From assembly GCA_022606425.2 (NCBI GenBank), contig JAHDVF020000877.1, positions 87,001-151,000 on the forward strand: a stretch of 64,000 nt of DNA, in the 5' to 3' direction. The translations under genes and the position numbers were made by a program. The stretch comes from Lepidostoma basale. Taxonomy: Eukaryota; Arthropoda; Insecta; Trichoptera; Lepidostomatidae. The notes beneath the pieces are model-generated. The model was not told the origin of the DNA. It did no database searches and saw only the letters and a list, made by a program, of their open reading frames with translations. Below, in pieces: positions 32,987 to 42,635 of this stretch (position 1 is the stretch's first letter; each line of letters starts with the position of its first letter).

Positions 32987-33250
32987 GGGTAACATACAGC
33001 GATATCAATAACATATGTATATAAAAGAAACATTAGAATAATTAAAATAAGGCCAATTACATGCTACCACAGATTAAAAATAATAGTTAACAATCAACAA
33101 ATGATAGTGAGAAACATTGAAGTTAAACTAAGACAAAATAAGGTATACATAATATTTAAGAGTTAAAATACTTATAGTACTGGAAATAAAAATTACATTA
33201 AGATAAAATAAAATAAAAAGTAATATACAAGTATTATAATATCATGTTAC
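32945..33250 (-). mobile_element. Non-LTR 3' end with TTTA-type tail
   Basis: A (TTTA)n run at 32949-32992 is followed by a block around GGGTAACATACAGC. The same sequence, inverted, ends the copy at 59820-60142. It is noncoding and 5'-truncated. A tetranucleotide tail fits a non-LTR element of unclear clade. Confidence 0.6.
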
Positions 33251-33474
33251 ATCGTGGTCACATCCGCGCCGAAATGTTGCTCCGATCACTTTTTTAAAAT
33301 TTCGCTCGCTCAAATGAAAGACGTCAATGTCTCCAAAATGTTTGTTGTAGATATCACAGATTCGATACAGTGCCGCGCTCAGAGCGTAATTTGTGCGATA
33401 AACAGGAAGGTGGAAAACTTGGTTCGCGGTGTGTCTCGAGATGCAGCAGTTATCTCCGGATAATTAGCATATGG

Positions 33475-33580
33475 GACAATAAGGCCTATAATGAATTACG
33501 GAATTGAAGTAAGAGCAGACACAGTGAGAATCAAACATCTAAGTTGCAGATATGAAAAGATTACGACCGATCGTGGAGAC
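33475..33580 (+). mobile_element. RTE-2 fragment
   Basis: The plus strand encodes IRPIMNYGIEVRADTVRIKH, the RTE-2 signature, and then decays into the minisatellite. Confidence 0.65.
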
Positions 33581-33581
33581 G

Positions 33582-33809
33582 CCTAAAGAAGGAGTAGGCA
33601 CCTAAAGAAGGAGTAGGCACCTGAAGAAGGAGTAGGCACCTGAAGAAGGAGTAGGCACCTAAAGAAGGAGTAGGCACCTTAAGAAGGAGTAGGCACCTAA
33701 AGAAGGAGTAGGCACCTTAAGAAGGAGTAGGCGCCTAAAGAAGGAGTAGGCACCTAAAGAAGGAGTAGGCACCTAAAGAAGGAGTAGGCACCTAATGAAG
33801 GAGTATGCA
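33582..33809 (+). repeat. 19-bp minisatellite, about 12 units
   Basis: Direct repeats of CCTAAAGAAGGAGTAGGCA with single-base variants (CCTGAAG, CCTTAAG). The period of 19 keeps no reading frame. It sits between two pieces of RTE-2-like sequence, so it may have expanded inside a retroelement copy. There are no spacers, so it is not CRISPR-like. Confidence 0.9.
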
Positions 33810-34039
33810 GAGGAGCATCGTGATACACGAGAGTCCAGAAGATCGTTGACCACCAAAGAGATGGAAAGAAAGCTGAACGTCTTCATCACAGGAAGAAATT
33901 TGATATCTTGTATAAACAGATCGAAAGATTTACATTGAGGGGAAGATGAAGCATCCGAGATTAATTCTTACTTTTATATTCGTTGTAAAAGCTAAATGCT
34001 CACACTTACCGATGAACAACGACCCAGCCAAAAACATTA

Positions 34040-34165
34040 AACCAACGATTAAAAGAAAATGAAAAGACCTGGAGAATGGAGAGGGATGACCAGGAACAGA
34101 ACCCAGTGGAAGACTGTTGTGGAGGAGACCAAATCTCACTCCAGGATGTAGCACCGAGAAAAGAA
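34040..34165 (+). mobile_element. RTE-2-like C-terminal fragment
   Basis: The plus strand encodes WRGMTRNRTQWKTVVEETKS in one frame, a usual ending of RTE-like polyproteins. Confidence 0.5.
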
Positions 34166-34167
34166 AA

Positions 34168-34380
34168 AAAATCATCTAACTAACTAACTAACCATCACGC
34201 CGAGGGGTAGGCTGAGGGGATGAACCGCTACACTATTCTATTCTGACATGACTCGAGCGCCTCCTCCACATTCATACGCCCTTCGATTCTACTTCGAACA
34301 TGGCCGCCTTTTAGTAATTGATTAATTTGCTCATGCCATGTAACCTTGGCCTTCCTCGACTTATTTTACCATGCAAATTA
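34168..34380 (-). mobile_element. RTE-1 3' end
   Basis: CTAA repeats at 34174-34192, then a shortened tail and about 170 bases of coding region on the minus strand. Confidence 0.7.
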
Positions 34381-34399
34381 CTTGTATACATATATATTT

Positions 34400-34915
34400 T
34401 TTTTTTTTTCTAAATTAATTTATTCTTATAACATACAATTGTTTATATTTGAAAGTGTAAAATATTTAAGAAATTTTGAAAAAAGAATGCGTTTAAAAAA
34501 GCAGCCCTTAAAAAAAATTATAAAAAAAAAACCAAAGCCCCCGATAATTCCCATTGTTTTCTTAGGTAATTCAACCACAATTGAAAAGTTGTGTCTTGGC
34601 CACGTGTCTGTCAGATAATTTGGGATCTTTGGACTAATCCGTACGTGGGATTTCAGAGTTTCTTACATTAGTTGGTAAAGCCAAAGTGTGCACTTTGTCA
34701 CCGCATTTAACAATACGAGTCTCCTCCCAGCCAATAATAGCGGCAAACATCGGGATTTGGAGATATTATCGGAAAGAATTCGGGACCTCCTAGTGCCGCA
34801 TACAATATTTTAAACTCAGTTTACTAAATATAGTAACAAATTATATATTTTGTAAATTAACAATAAACATACATTTTAAGTGGCATATCAGATGAATGAA
34901 TAAAATTCTTGTCAC
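34400..34915. other. AT-rich stretch, nothing recognised
   Basis: The plus-strand frame 34346-34618 is low complexity (lysine and phenylalanine runs); not a gene. Confidence 0.3.
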
Positions 34916-34917
34916 AT

Positions 34918-35010
34918 AATCGGATTGTGGTCTGGGGGATAGAACGGTTGACTTCTGATCCAGGGGACGTGATTCAATCCTGGACACGACTAGGTTCCTT
35001 CTTCATAATG
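34918..35010 (+). mobile_element. tRNA-derived SINE head, family S2
   Basis: TGGTCTGGGGGATAGAACGG resembles a box A region, and GTGATTCAATCC resembles a box B with one substitution. Homologous layout to 28150-28280. No clear 3' body. Confidence 0.5.
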
Positions 35011-35334
35011 ATGAGCTATTTTCTGCTCATATTAATGATTGTAAAATCAATTCTTATCTTTGATTTAAATCCTTATTTTTTTAACTTATCTTTAATACAA
35101 ATATTCTATAAAAGATTGCTTATGATTTACCTAAGCCAATAAATATTAAATATTATTAACAACATTCAAATTATTTGCAATTAATGAAAAGTTTAAAACT
35201 ATAACACAATTATTTATTTAATATTTTAACATTTTTCAATATTCAAATATTATCTGAAATGATATGTATATATTAATGCTACTAATTAATAATATTTTAA
35301 GTAATATTAATCGATATATCTGTTTTATACAGGG

Positions 35335-35495
35335 TCACCTTATATTTTATATTAATTATATATTTCGCCTATCTCAGGTATTTTCAAATTCCCTAGCAAA
35401 CTGAAACTTCTAGAACACGTGCGTTTTTTATTTTTTATTTTTAAATCCAATATGGAGTTGTACATAATTGTTCGCAAAACAACAAATAATAAATG
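35335..35495 (+). repeat. Family C palindrome, degraded
   Basis: TATATTTCGCCTATCTCAGG resembles the left arm, CTTCTAGAACACGTG the right arm, and the tail (ATATGGAGTTGTACATAATTG) follows. Confidence 0.45.
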
Positions 35496-35599
35496 TTTTG
35501 TTTTTTATTATTTCATGTTTTTATTCAATATTGACCATTAAAAAAAGCATACGAAATTTCATAGATTATTATTTACATACTTACATTTATGTTAAATTT

Positions 35600-35747
35600 G
35601 AAGTTATTGAACTCTAAGGCATTAACACTGTGGAATTCCATAGTAATATACTTAGGAAATTGAAAATAACGTTGTTTAATCCACAAAATACTCGTATATA
35701 TATTTTGTGGATAAAACAAAGTTATTTTCAATTTCCTAAGTGGGTAA
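35600..35747 (+). mobile_element. Palindromic element P with 9-bp target duplication
   Basis: A 148-bp unit with a 50-base asymmetric tail and inverted arms (about 35650-35680 and 35716-35741, TTAGGAAATTGAAAATAA). GTTAAATTT flanks it (35591-35599, 35748-35756). A second copy is at 59972-60088. No hammerhead core was found. Confidence 0.65.
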
Positions 35748-35820
35748 GTTAAATTTAATTAGATTTATTCGTCTTTTTCTTTTTATGTACTTTGTATACA
35801 ACACAAACTTTAAAAAAAAT

Positions 35821-35846
35821 TCAAATCAAATCAAATCAAATCAAAT
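35821..35846 (+). repeat. (TCAAA)n microsatellite
   Basis: Five units of a pentanucleotide repeat beside a hammerhead-like motif. Confidence 0.85.
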
Positions 35847-35862
35847 CATTTCATTCATTTAA

Positions 35863-35906
35863 ATATCACATATGATTCGGACAACCCGGTCCTTCCTCAG
35901 TGATAT
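35863..35906 (-). ncRNA. Hammerhead-like ribozyme motif (family I)
   Basis: Minus strand: stem I AUAUCA (35906-35901) pairs with UGAUAU (35868-35863), six perfect pairs. Core CUGAGGA (35900-35894), extra A, stem II GGAC/GUCC perfect with a six-base loop, GAA (35878-35876), then UCAUAUG in place of ACAUGU-H. The A15.1 to U change and a G at position 17 would block cleavage, but the architecture is complete. It sits inside a larger inverted repeat (about 35761-35800 with 35945-35985). Confidence 0.55.
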
Positions 35907-36039
35907 TATAAAGATATTTAAAAAAATATATATATCTTTATAATATTGTATACAAAGTATGTGAAAAAAGAAAAAGACAAATAAAATATCTACAACACAA
36001 AGTATGGCGAACATAGAAGAAATTGATTAGATTTTACTA

Positions 36040-36950
36040 AGTTACACGTTGACTACGAGTGCATTTCGTAGATTGCTAACAGAAAAAAAAATACTGAATA
36101 ATGTTGCAAACTATTATATATTATCCAACCTTTAAGTATTCACGCTATGCCAATCTTTAAGTATTCACGCTAATTTTTATTTTATATATAATTTATTAAT
36201 CCTTCAATTTCACACTCCATTTTTACAACCACCGTCATTATTTCTGCTTCAATGAAATAAAATTATGTGGAATTTACAATCTGACGATTCGCAACCGAAG
36301 TGCGAAATTATAAACTAAATTGCATTGACGCCATTGTGTCCTGCCACACAGGTACATGGGATGTTAAAAAAGCGGGGATTTCCCTTGTGACCCATTTCCG
36401 TACCGATTTAGCGCTGACAGTCGAGCAGGAAGGAATTAATGCACCTGAAACGCCAGCCCATTGTGCCCCGCTAGCTGCATTGTGCCACAATTGACATGTT
36501 TACACATATTTTTTCCAGTTTTTTCGACTCCCATTCACGGATTAACCAGAGCCAACTATTTAACGAAAATAGACGCCATCGTTCTCCTGAATGGAGACAA
36601 TTCTCGAATCTTTGCGTTTTGAGTGCGATCACAATTCGGTAAATAAAGCGATTGAAAAAGTCTGTGGCAAATGAACAATAGGTACGTCTGTTTGAGTTGG
36701 GCCATTTGCGAAGCCAACAGTTAGTATTGAGTGCGACGGTATGAATTAGGTATCAATTGAGTTTTACTAATATTTTTCATAAATAACCAATTATGGAAGT
36801 TTACCAATTATTAAAATTTAATAACAAATAATAAATTATAAAAGTTTAACAAATAACCAATTATAAATATTCTACAAATAACCAATTATAAAAGCTCCAA
36901 CAGATAATGTTTTGAATATCTGTCTTAACTGACAACATTGATGAAAATTT
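36040..36950. other. Single-copy region with GC-richer patch
   Basis: No gene; the patch 36280-36500 has two opposing open frames of equal length, neither with a motif. It is a candidate for conserved noncoding sequence. Confidence 0.3.
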
Positions 36951-36987
36951 TGTTTAAATGTTTATGTTGTATGTACAAAACCTAACA

Positions 36988-37030
36988 AAACACCGATGAA
37001 GGGCTTCTGTGTCCGAAACATGTATGTATT
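36988..37030 (+). ncRNA. Hammerhead-like ribozyme motif (family F)
   Basis: Stem I ACA (36990-36992) pairs with UGU (37025-37027), with further A-U pairs after one mismatch. Core CCGAUGA (36993-36999; U4 to C), extra A, stem II GGGC/GUCC (37001-37004, 37011-37014), GAA (37015-37017), ACAUGU (37018-37023), A17. Only the U4 change departs from the consensus. Confidence 0.5.
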
Positions 37031-37094
37031 TTAATTTTATTTTTTTAACAAAGCTAGTGTTGTTTACAGAGTAATGAACATTGTTCAATGAATC

Positions 37095-37735
37095 CGCTTC
37101 AAAATATTGTGCATCGTTAGCCACTACTTTTCCCATATTTCTGGCAATAGATGAATCCACCGTCAAAAAAACCCAACGATCAACTGCATATGAATAGAAG
37201 TGCTGTTCGTCTAAGACTTGCGTCATGGATCTGGACAAGTGGTCGTCCGATGGTTCCACGTCTGGTGAATAAGGCGGGTGCGGTATAATCTCCCAACCCA
37301 CGTTTTGTATGTAGTTTTTGACTGCGATTGCGAATTGATGTCGAGCGTTGTCGTGTTGAAAAATCAACTTGCTGTGCCTCTTGCCCCATTCCGGCGTTCT
37401 TTTTACCCAGCTTGCCTGCTTCAATCGCATTAGTTGTTGTCGGTAAACTTCTCCCGAGTTCATTTTTGGTAAAAACTTTTCGATCTTCCAGGGCGATCTT
37501 TGCCGTCGACGTTAAAATCACCAGCTTTGAAGCGACTTTACCATTCTCTGCGTAATTTATCCGATGGGGCATGATCGCCATAAACTCTTACAAGCATTTT
37601 ATGTACCTTAGCTGCATTCTTCTTCAAATTAAAACAGAACCACAGAACTTCCCGCAAATGCTTCTTATTTACCAAGAAAGTCGACATTTTAAGGAGCGAT
37701 GAAGCAAGTGTTATTGTGGGAATGACAAACATTTG
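37095..37735 (-). pseudogene. Mariner transposase relic, internally deleted
   Basis: The minus strand starts with VNKKHLREVLWFCFNLKKNA and YGDHAPSDKLRREW, the N-terminal helix-turn-helix of a mauritiana-like mariner. A stop follows the W, then SRFKAGDFNVDGKDRPGR. A deletion of roughly 130 residues joins this to GEVYRQQLMRLKQA. The second catalytic site HDNAR and the third aspartate in SPDVEPSD are 34 residues apart (D34D class). The first aspartate region is gone. Terminal inverted repeats were not found. Confidence 0.8.
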
Positions 37736-37892
37736 CGATTGACAGATTCATTAGTCGAGGCTTATTAAAAACATTACCACCAGATTTGAAGGCTTGAAAT
37801 AGCCAGAGCTCTATGTTGTAAAACAGACCGAACATTCCGAAACACCTAATATAAAATAATACAAAAAAATCTTCTTGTATTGTTTATTATTA

Positions 37893-39162
37893 TTAGGTCC
37901 TTACATATGAAATTGGCGTTTTGCCGTACTGGCAACTTTGATCTCAAATATCTTATCTTTGGTTAGGAATTCCAAATTCAAATTTATACATCTATTTACT
38001 CAAGTAGGTATTTGTGTTTCGAAAATTATAATTCATTTGTTTTTTCCTCAATTGTTTTTTTTCTTTGCGTCACTCAGTTTACAAAATGGAAAACTTGAAA
38101 TATCGCGTTATTTACGAGTACGAGTTCCACCGTGGCACCAGTGCTGCAGAAACGGCTCGAAGGATTAATGATGTGTATGGCGACGGTGCCGCAAAAGAAA
38201 ACACAGTACGTTCTTGGTAGAAATTTCGACCTGCAGAACAAGCCCCGTGGACGGCCGGAGACCAAAGTTGATAATGAAGAATTGAAGGCAATTGTGGAAG
38301 CGGATCCATCGCAAACCACGTCCGAGTTAGCTGCAGGCTGCGGTGTTAGTGATAAAACTGTTTTAATCCACTTGAAGCAAATTGGGAAGGTGAAAAAGCT
38401 TGAAAGGTGGGTACCTCACGAATTGAGTGAAGCAAATCAACAAACGCGCGTTGACTGCTGCGTTGCATTACTCAACCGGCACAATAATGAAGGGATTTTG
38501 AATCGAATCATTACCTGTGATGAAAAGTGGATCCTGTATGATAATCGGAAGCGCTCATCGCAATGGCTGAACCCTGCCAAACCAGCCAAACCATGCCCCA
38601 AGCGAAAATTGACTCCAAAAAAGTTACTTGTGAGCGTTTGTTGGACTAGTGCTGGTGTCGTTAACTACAGCTTTCTTAAATCTGGCCAGACGATTACGGC
38701 AGATGTCTATTGTCAGCAACTGCAAACCATGATGGAAAAGCTAGCTGCTAAACAACCGAGGCTGGTTAATCGCTCTAGGCCACTGCTGCTTCATGATAAC
38801 GCTAGACCACACACTGCACAACAGACGGCTACCAAATTAGAAGAGCTTCAATTGGAATGTCTAAGACATCCACCGTACTCTCCGGACCTTGCCCCAACAG
38901 ATTACTATTTTTTTCGAAATTTGGATAACTTCTTGCAAGGGAAATAATTCAACTCCGATGGGGCAGTCCAAACCGACTTCATTTTATTGATTCTCGTCCG
39001 AATGGTTTTTTTAGTAAAGGGATCGATGAACTACCTATGAGATGGCAAAAGTACATAGATAGCAATGGTACATACTTTGATTAAATAAATATATTATATT
39101 TAAAAAAAATCAACTTTATGTTCCTCCCATACTAAACGCCAATTTCATATGTAAGGACCTAA
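37893..39162 (+). mobile_element. Full-length mariner element, inactivated
   Basis: A 1270-bp element with perfect 29-bp terminal inverted repeats starting TTAGGTCCTTACATATGAAA, flanked by the TA target duplication (37891-37892, 39163-39164). The length and repeats are typical of mariner. It encodes the broken transposase 38086-39084. Confidence 0.9.
38086..39084 (+). pseudogene. Mariner transposase (D34D), three lesions
   Basis: The start ATG at 38086 begins MENLKYRVIYEYEF and AAETARRINDVYG, a typical mariner N-terminus. After VRSW near 38218, a deletion of about 20-25 bases removes the FxxRFxSG linker and shifts the frame. The long frame then runs 38132-38947 with NKPRGRP, the WVPHEL linker, TCDEKW (first catalytic D), HDNARPH (second) and YSPDLAPTDY (third, 34 residues later). 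An AAA to TAA change stops it at 38945-38947, and a further frameshift near 38980 precedes the normal C-terminus (GFFSKGIDELPMRWQKYI) ending at 39084. All three catalytic residues are kept, so the damage looks modest and relatively recent. It is not the same subfamily as 37095-37735. Confidence 0.9.
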
Positions 39163-39210
39163 TATATAAAAAGAGTCTATCAGTTATTCAATCATTTTCA
39201 TCTCACAAGT

Positions 39211-39609
39211 GAGGGTATTATTTGAAAACCCGGCAAACTCCACCAACAATCAAAAGTGACATATGAATTGGGTCTTATTCATAATACATTTGCACACAAT
39301 TTTTACTGATTTTCAGTTTCAAATTCGGCTTCATTCTGAAGAATTTTGCTATTAAAATATAGGGTTTGTTGCAAACATGGCAACTTCCACTTGAGTGTTA
39401 CAAAGCTGGCAAACTCCAAAATTAAATTCATTATTTCACTTTGATTACCAACATAATGATGATTATTTCATGGCTGATTACTTTTAAAATACTATCTAGT
39501 TGAGATGAAAAAAATAAATATCGTAAAAAAGCGCATTTTATTTATCAGTTTCTTGCGTTTTACTCAAAACATCTATGAAGGAGTTTGCCGGGTTTGCAAA
39601 TAATACCAT
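39211..39609. mobile_element. MITE with about 28-bp inverted ends, unclassified
   Basis: The ends read GGTATTATTTGAAAACCCGG (left) and its near complement at the right, both followed by CAAACTCC. CAAGT flanks both sides (39206-39210, 39610-39614), a possible 5-bp duplication. The CAAACTCC motif recurs inside. No coding capacity. Confidence 0.7.
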
Positions 39610-39619
39610 CAAGTATAGT

Positions 39620-40040
39620 TCCAAATATACCTGTCATGATATTAAAATTTGAACAAGAAAGCACAATTTTCAGCTTAAACGATCGTCAGAATACGAAATG
39701 AGTTGACAGTTCTATTGTATAAGCTAGCCATTGCGAATGATTGCCGTTTTCCCTCGATCAGTATCGCCGAGAATCAGCGAGCAAAGCCTCTTCTGGAGTC
39801 GCCTCCGTCCAGAATAAACAGAATTACCCCCACCCCTCAATTCCCCAGCTCTTTCCTCTTCCACTCGGTTTAATTCCTCTTCCCGCCAAATGAAACTCTC
39901 GCGCTCTGTTGTTTTATCGACACCCGGAGACCGACATTACCGACCGATCTGGAATGTGGCGGCTCGTTGCTCCTACACGGAAAACTACAGGTATGAAGAA
40001 TAATGCATTGCATGCACCTTATTTAATTTATATATTAAAT
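39620..40040. other. Single-copy region with GC-richer patch
   Basis: No gene. The patch 39720-39985 is GC- and pyrimidine-rich. Confidence 0.3.
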
Positions 40041-40138
40041 AATCCATTGTCTTGGCCGAAACACTATGATACTTCAACATTATAAACTTTTAAAATATAC
40101 AACTTTGTTTTTATGTATCACAATTGTATTTTTATTTT

Positions 40139-40182
40139 TCGCGACAGCTGTTTCGTCAACCTATGTTGACATCATCAGGTGT
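40139..40182 (-). ncRNA. Hammerhead-like ribozyme motif (family B, best core)
   Basis: Minus strand: CUGAUGA (40178-40172), extra U, perfect six-pair stem II GUCAAC/GUUGAC (loop AUAG), GAA (40154-40152), self-complementary ACAGCUGU (40151-40144), C17 (40143). Core, stem II, stem III and GUC site are all perfect. Stem I next to the core has C-G pairs at 1 and 3 separated by an A-C mismatch. Confidence 0.6.
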
Positions 40183-40389
40183 TACAATAATATATCAACT
40201 GTCAAATTATCGTGAATTTTCCAACCTTTGTGTGTATTTGTTCCTATGTCAATTTGAATAATTTCATTGATATAATTTTGAAGTTCTTGCTGGAGTTGAG
40301 TTAGGTACCTAATTAAAGTTATAAAGTTTATTATATACACATAAAGGTTTGGAAAATCACGAAAATTTAACAGTTGATATATTATTGTA

Positions 40390-40432
40390 ATACCTGTTGA
40401 TGTCAATAAGATTGACGAACAGTTGTCGAAAA
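40390..40432 (+). ncRNA. Hammerhead-like motif (family B, opposite arm)
   Basis: CUGUUGA (40394-40400; A6 to U), extra U, perfect stem II GUCAAU/AUUGAC (40402-40407, 40411-40416), GAA (40417-40419), then CAGUUGUC with A15.1 lost. Stem II differs from the other arm but still pairs. Confidence 0.45.
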
Positions 40433-40559
40433 ATAAAAATTCTCATTAACTATAATAAAAATTCTTCTATAGTCACCAACATTAAACAATATATTTTATA
40501 ATAAAACTTCCAGAGAACAGACGTTTTCAATCGTTTTAATTATTTTATATGAAGTTTTT

Positions 40560-40870
40560 CTTCTTCTTCAAGTGCCCTGTCGGATCCCCCCAACTTCGGC
40601 GATCACCTCGGCGAACCTGTCAACAACTCATCCACACTTCGAATGCCGGTCCACTCCCTCACGTTTCGCAGCCAGGACATCTGTCTCCTACCGGGCCCTC
40701 GGCGTCCCTCAATTTTTCCCTCCAATATCAGTTGGAGAAGTTGATACTTTTCCCCACGCGGTACATGACCCAGATATGAAATCTTCTGAACCTTGATAAT
40801 TTACAACAGCTCCCTGACAACTCTAGCTCGCCTCAGGACATCGGTATTGGTAACCATGTGTGTCCAGTTA
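40560..40870 (-). mobile_element. Non-LTR retrotransposon C-terminal fragment
   Basis: The minus strand encodes SGRRQMSWLRNVREWTGIRS followed by VDELL, matching the RTxSWLxNLRxWxGI pattern near the end of RTE-like polyproteins. The frame is broken upstream. Confidence 0.6.
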
Positions 40871-41312
40871 ACCAATTCTGAGCATTTAAATCATCGTTCA
40901 AGAAAAATAAATAATATTAGAAGCGTTGATCGTTAAGTTTGATAAAATTTAATGTATCACTTCTAATATAATTTTAAAGCTTTATGTAGCTATTATAAGT
41001 ATTTGCTAAGTATTTTGTTATAGAACTTAGATGAAAGGCTTTATCGCTGGTTATAGAAATGCCTTCAATCGGACTGAGATAAAAGACGAGAACTCGGCCG
41101 CCCCTGACATCAGCCCTCCTATGAAAATACAGCCCTCCAAGACTTCTCTTGCAATCCAAGAGCAATATTTACATTACTTACTCTCCTACAAAACCCGATT
41201 ACTTTATCTATGGAAGTGCGCTATATTCAAGTTTTAAGCCATTTCGATGTTTAATAATGAACTGTTCCGTTTCAATACAAATTATTTAAATTTGGAATAC
41301 TTACATACTTTT

Positions 41313-41420
41313 TCATTGTATCTCAATAGAGACGAAGAAACAAACTGGAAACTGAATATGGATGATCAAGGTGTTTACAGGACTTATGACCTGTCATTGG
41401 TTGGGTTAAGCGCACGCTTT
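41313..41420 (-). repeat. Inverted copy of the M1 palindrome core
   Basis: This 108-base segment is, by eye, the exact reverse complement of 41862-41972 (centre plus inner right arm of the palindrome at 41755-42045), apart from the last few bases. Confidence 0.8.
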
Positions 41421-41754
41421 ATGTAATTACAACATTCCCCATTCCACCATTGTTATTATGATCATGTATGATACATTTTTTGGAAGTTGTATATATACTC
41501 CAAATCCATACATATCTTCACGTGGCAGTTCCAGTTAGCCATCTATGTAGATTTGATTGTACTAATTAATTTTTTAAGATTAATCTATACAATCCATCCA
41601 CTAACGCCATCTATGAAGAATGATTGTTTAGCATTTAGCAAACTACTTTATTAACACAATGCGAAGAGGCTACCGCCTCCTATCGCACTGTTAGAAGTCG
41701 CCTGGAGTATCCACTCCTATTTTATACGCCAAATAATTGACCAGAATATTTACA

Positions 41755-42045
41755 AATATTTGTGAAATGTATACTTATATCTGTATACGAATCCTGGATT
41801 TTTCACCTGTGGGTGGTTAATTTAAATTTTCATTGTATCTCAATAGAGACGAAGAAACAAAGAAAGCGTGCGCTTAACCCAACCAATGACAGGTCATAAG
41901 TCCTGTAAACACCTTGATCATCCATATTCAGTTTCCAGTTTGTTTCTTCGTCTCTATTGAGATACAATGAAAATTTAAATTAACCACCCACAGGTGAAAA
42001 ATCCAGGATTCGTATACAGATATAAGTATACATTTCACAAATATT
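41755..42045. repeat. Perfect palindrome M1, 107-base arms
   Basis: Arms 41755-41861 and 41939-42045 are perfect inverted repeats around a 77-base centre. The inner end of the arms carries ATTGTATCTCAATAGAGACG, also the terminal repeat of the MITE at 53611-53767. The perfection implies recent origin or gene conversion. Confidence 0.85.
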
Positions 42046-42271
42046 ACTTACATACTATTGAATATCTGATGATTAAACTAAATCACAAGCAAAGCAGCAC
42101 TGAGAAAATCGTTTACGAACACCGATTTCGTCCAAAACGAAATATTATTAATAACATTTTTTTATTTGATAATCCATTGTTATGGCGGAAATACTTTGAT
42201 ATTTCAGCATTATTAACTGTTTGAAAATAAATAAATCTTTGTTATCAATATCACAATTGTTTATATTTTCT

Positions 42272-42314
42272 CGCGACAGCTGTTTCGGTAACCAACGTTA
42301 GCATCGTCAGATCT
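42272..42314 (-). ncRNA. Hammerhead-like motif (family B, left arm)
   Basis: Minus strand: CUGACGA, extra U, stem II with one mismatch, GAA, ACAGCUGU, C17. Intact core and cleavage triplet; weak stem I. Confidence 0.5.
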
Positions 42315-42357
42315 TACAATCAACTGACAACAATTCAAGCATAACAACAGTTGATTG

Positions 42358-42405
42358 TAAGACCTGACGATGCTAAAATCGGTTAGCAAAACATCTGTAG
42401 CTAGA
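42358..42405 (+). ncRNA. Hammerhead-like motif (family B, right arm)
   Basis: CUGACGA (42364-42370), extra U, stem II GCUAA/UUAGC (42372-42376, 42383-42387) perfect, AAA for GAA, stem III ACA/UGU with UC loop, A17. The G12 change would cripple it. Confidence 0.45.
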
Positions 42406-42635
42406 AAATATAATCAATTGTGATATTTATAACAAATTTTTATTTGCAAGTTTTTCCTGTTTTGACTCCCTTCAAAAAAACGCTTCAGAACAGGCTACTC
42501 AGAGCTACAAAGCAGGGAATAAAAATATGTTTTTTTGAAAAGATTGTAAGACGTTGAACCATCTTTTAGTGGAGCAAACATATATATAATGTCATTACAA
42601 AGGACAAATATGGCATTTAGTTTAGTTAGTTACAA

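Larger units (their letters stand above)
40045..40447 (+). repeat. Hammerhead palindrome, family B, with ribozyme motifs on both strands
   Basis: Inverted arms about 40095-40230 and 40320-40445, plus the family tail (CCGAAACACTATGATA) at 40058. A unique centre of about 90 bases separates the arms. Each arm holds one hammerhead-like motif, pointing outward. Confidence 0.65.
42169..42436 (+). mobile_element. Hammerhead palindrome element, family B, with 10-bp target duplication
   Basis: A 268-bp unit with tail (GGCGGAAATACTTTGATATT) at the left and inverted arms about 42240-42335 and 42340-42430. TTTTTATTTG flanks it (42159-42168, 42437-42446). It carries one hammerhead-like motif on each strand. 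Confidence 0.75.

Noticed and set aside
33582..33809. CRISPR-like array
   Set aside because: Head-to-tail 19-bp units without spacers, in a eukaryotic retroelement context.
34346..34618. 90-codon lysine-rich plus-strand frame
   Set aside because: Low-complexity translation of AT-rich DNA.
37180..37581. 133-codon minus-strand frame next to the mariner relic
   Set aside because: It is an out-of-frame shadow of the frameshifted mariner transposase.
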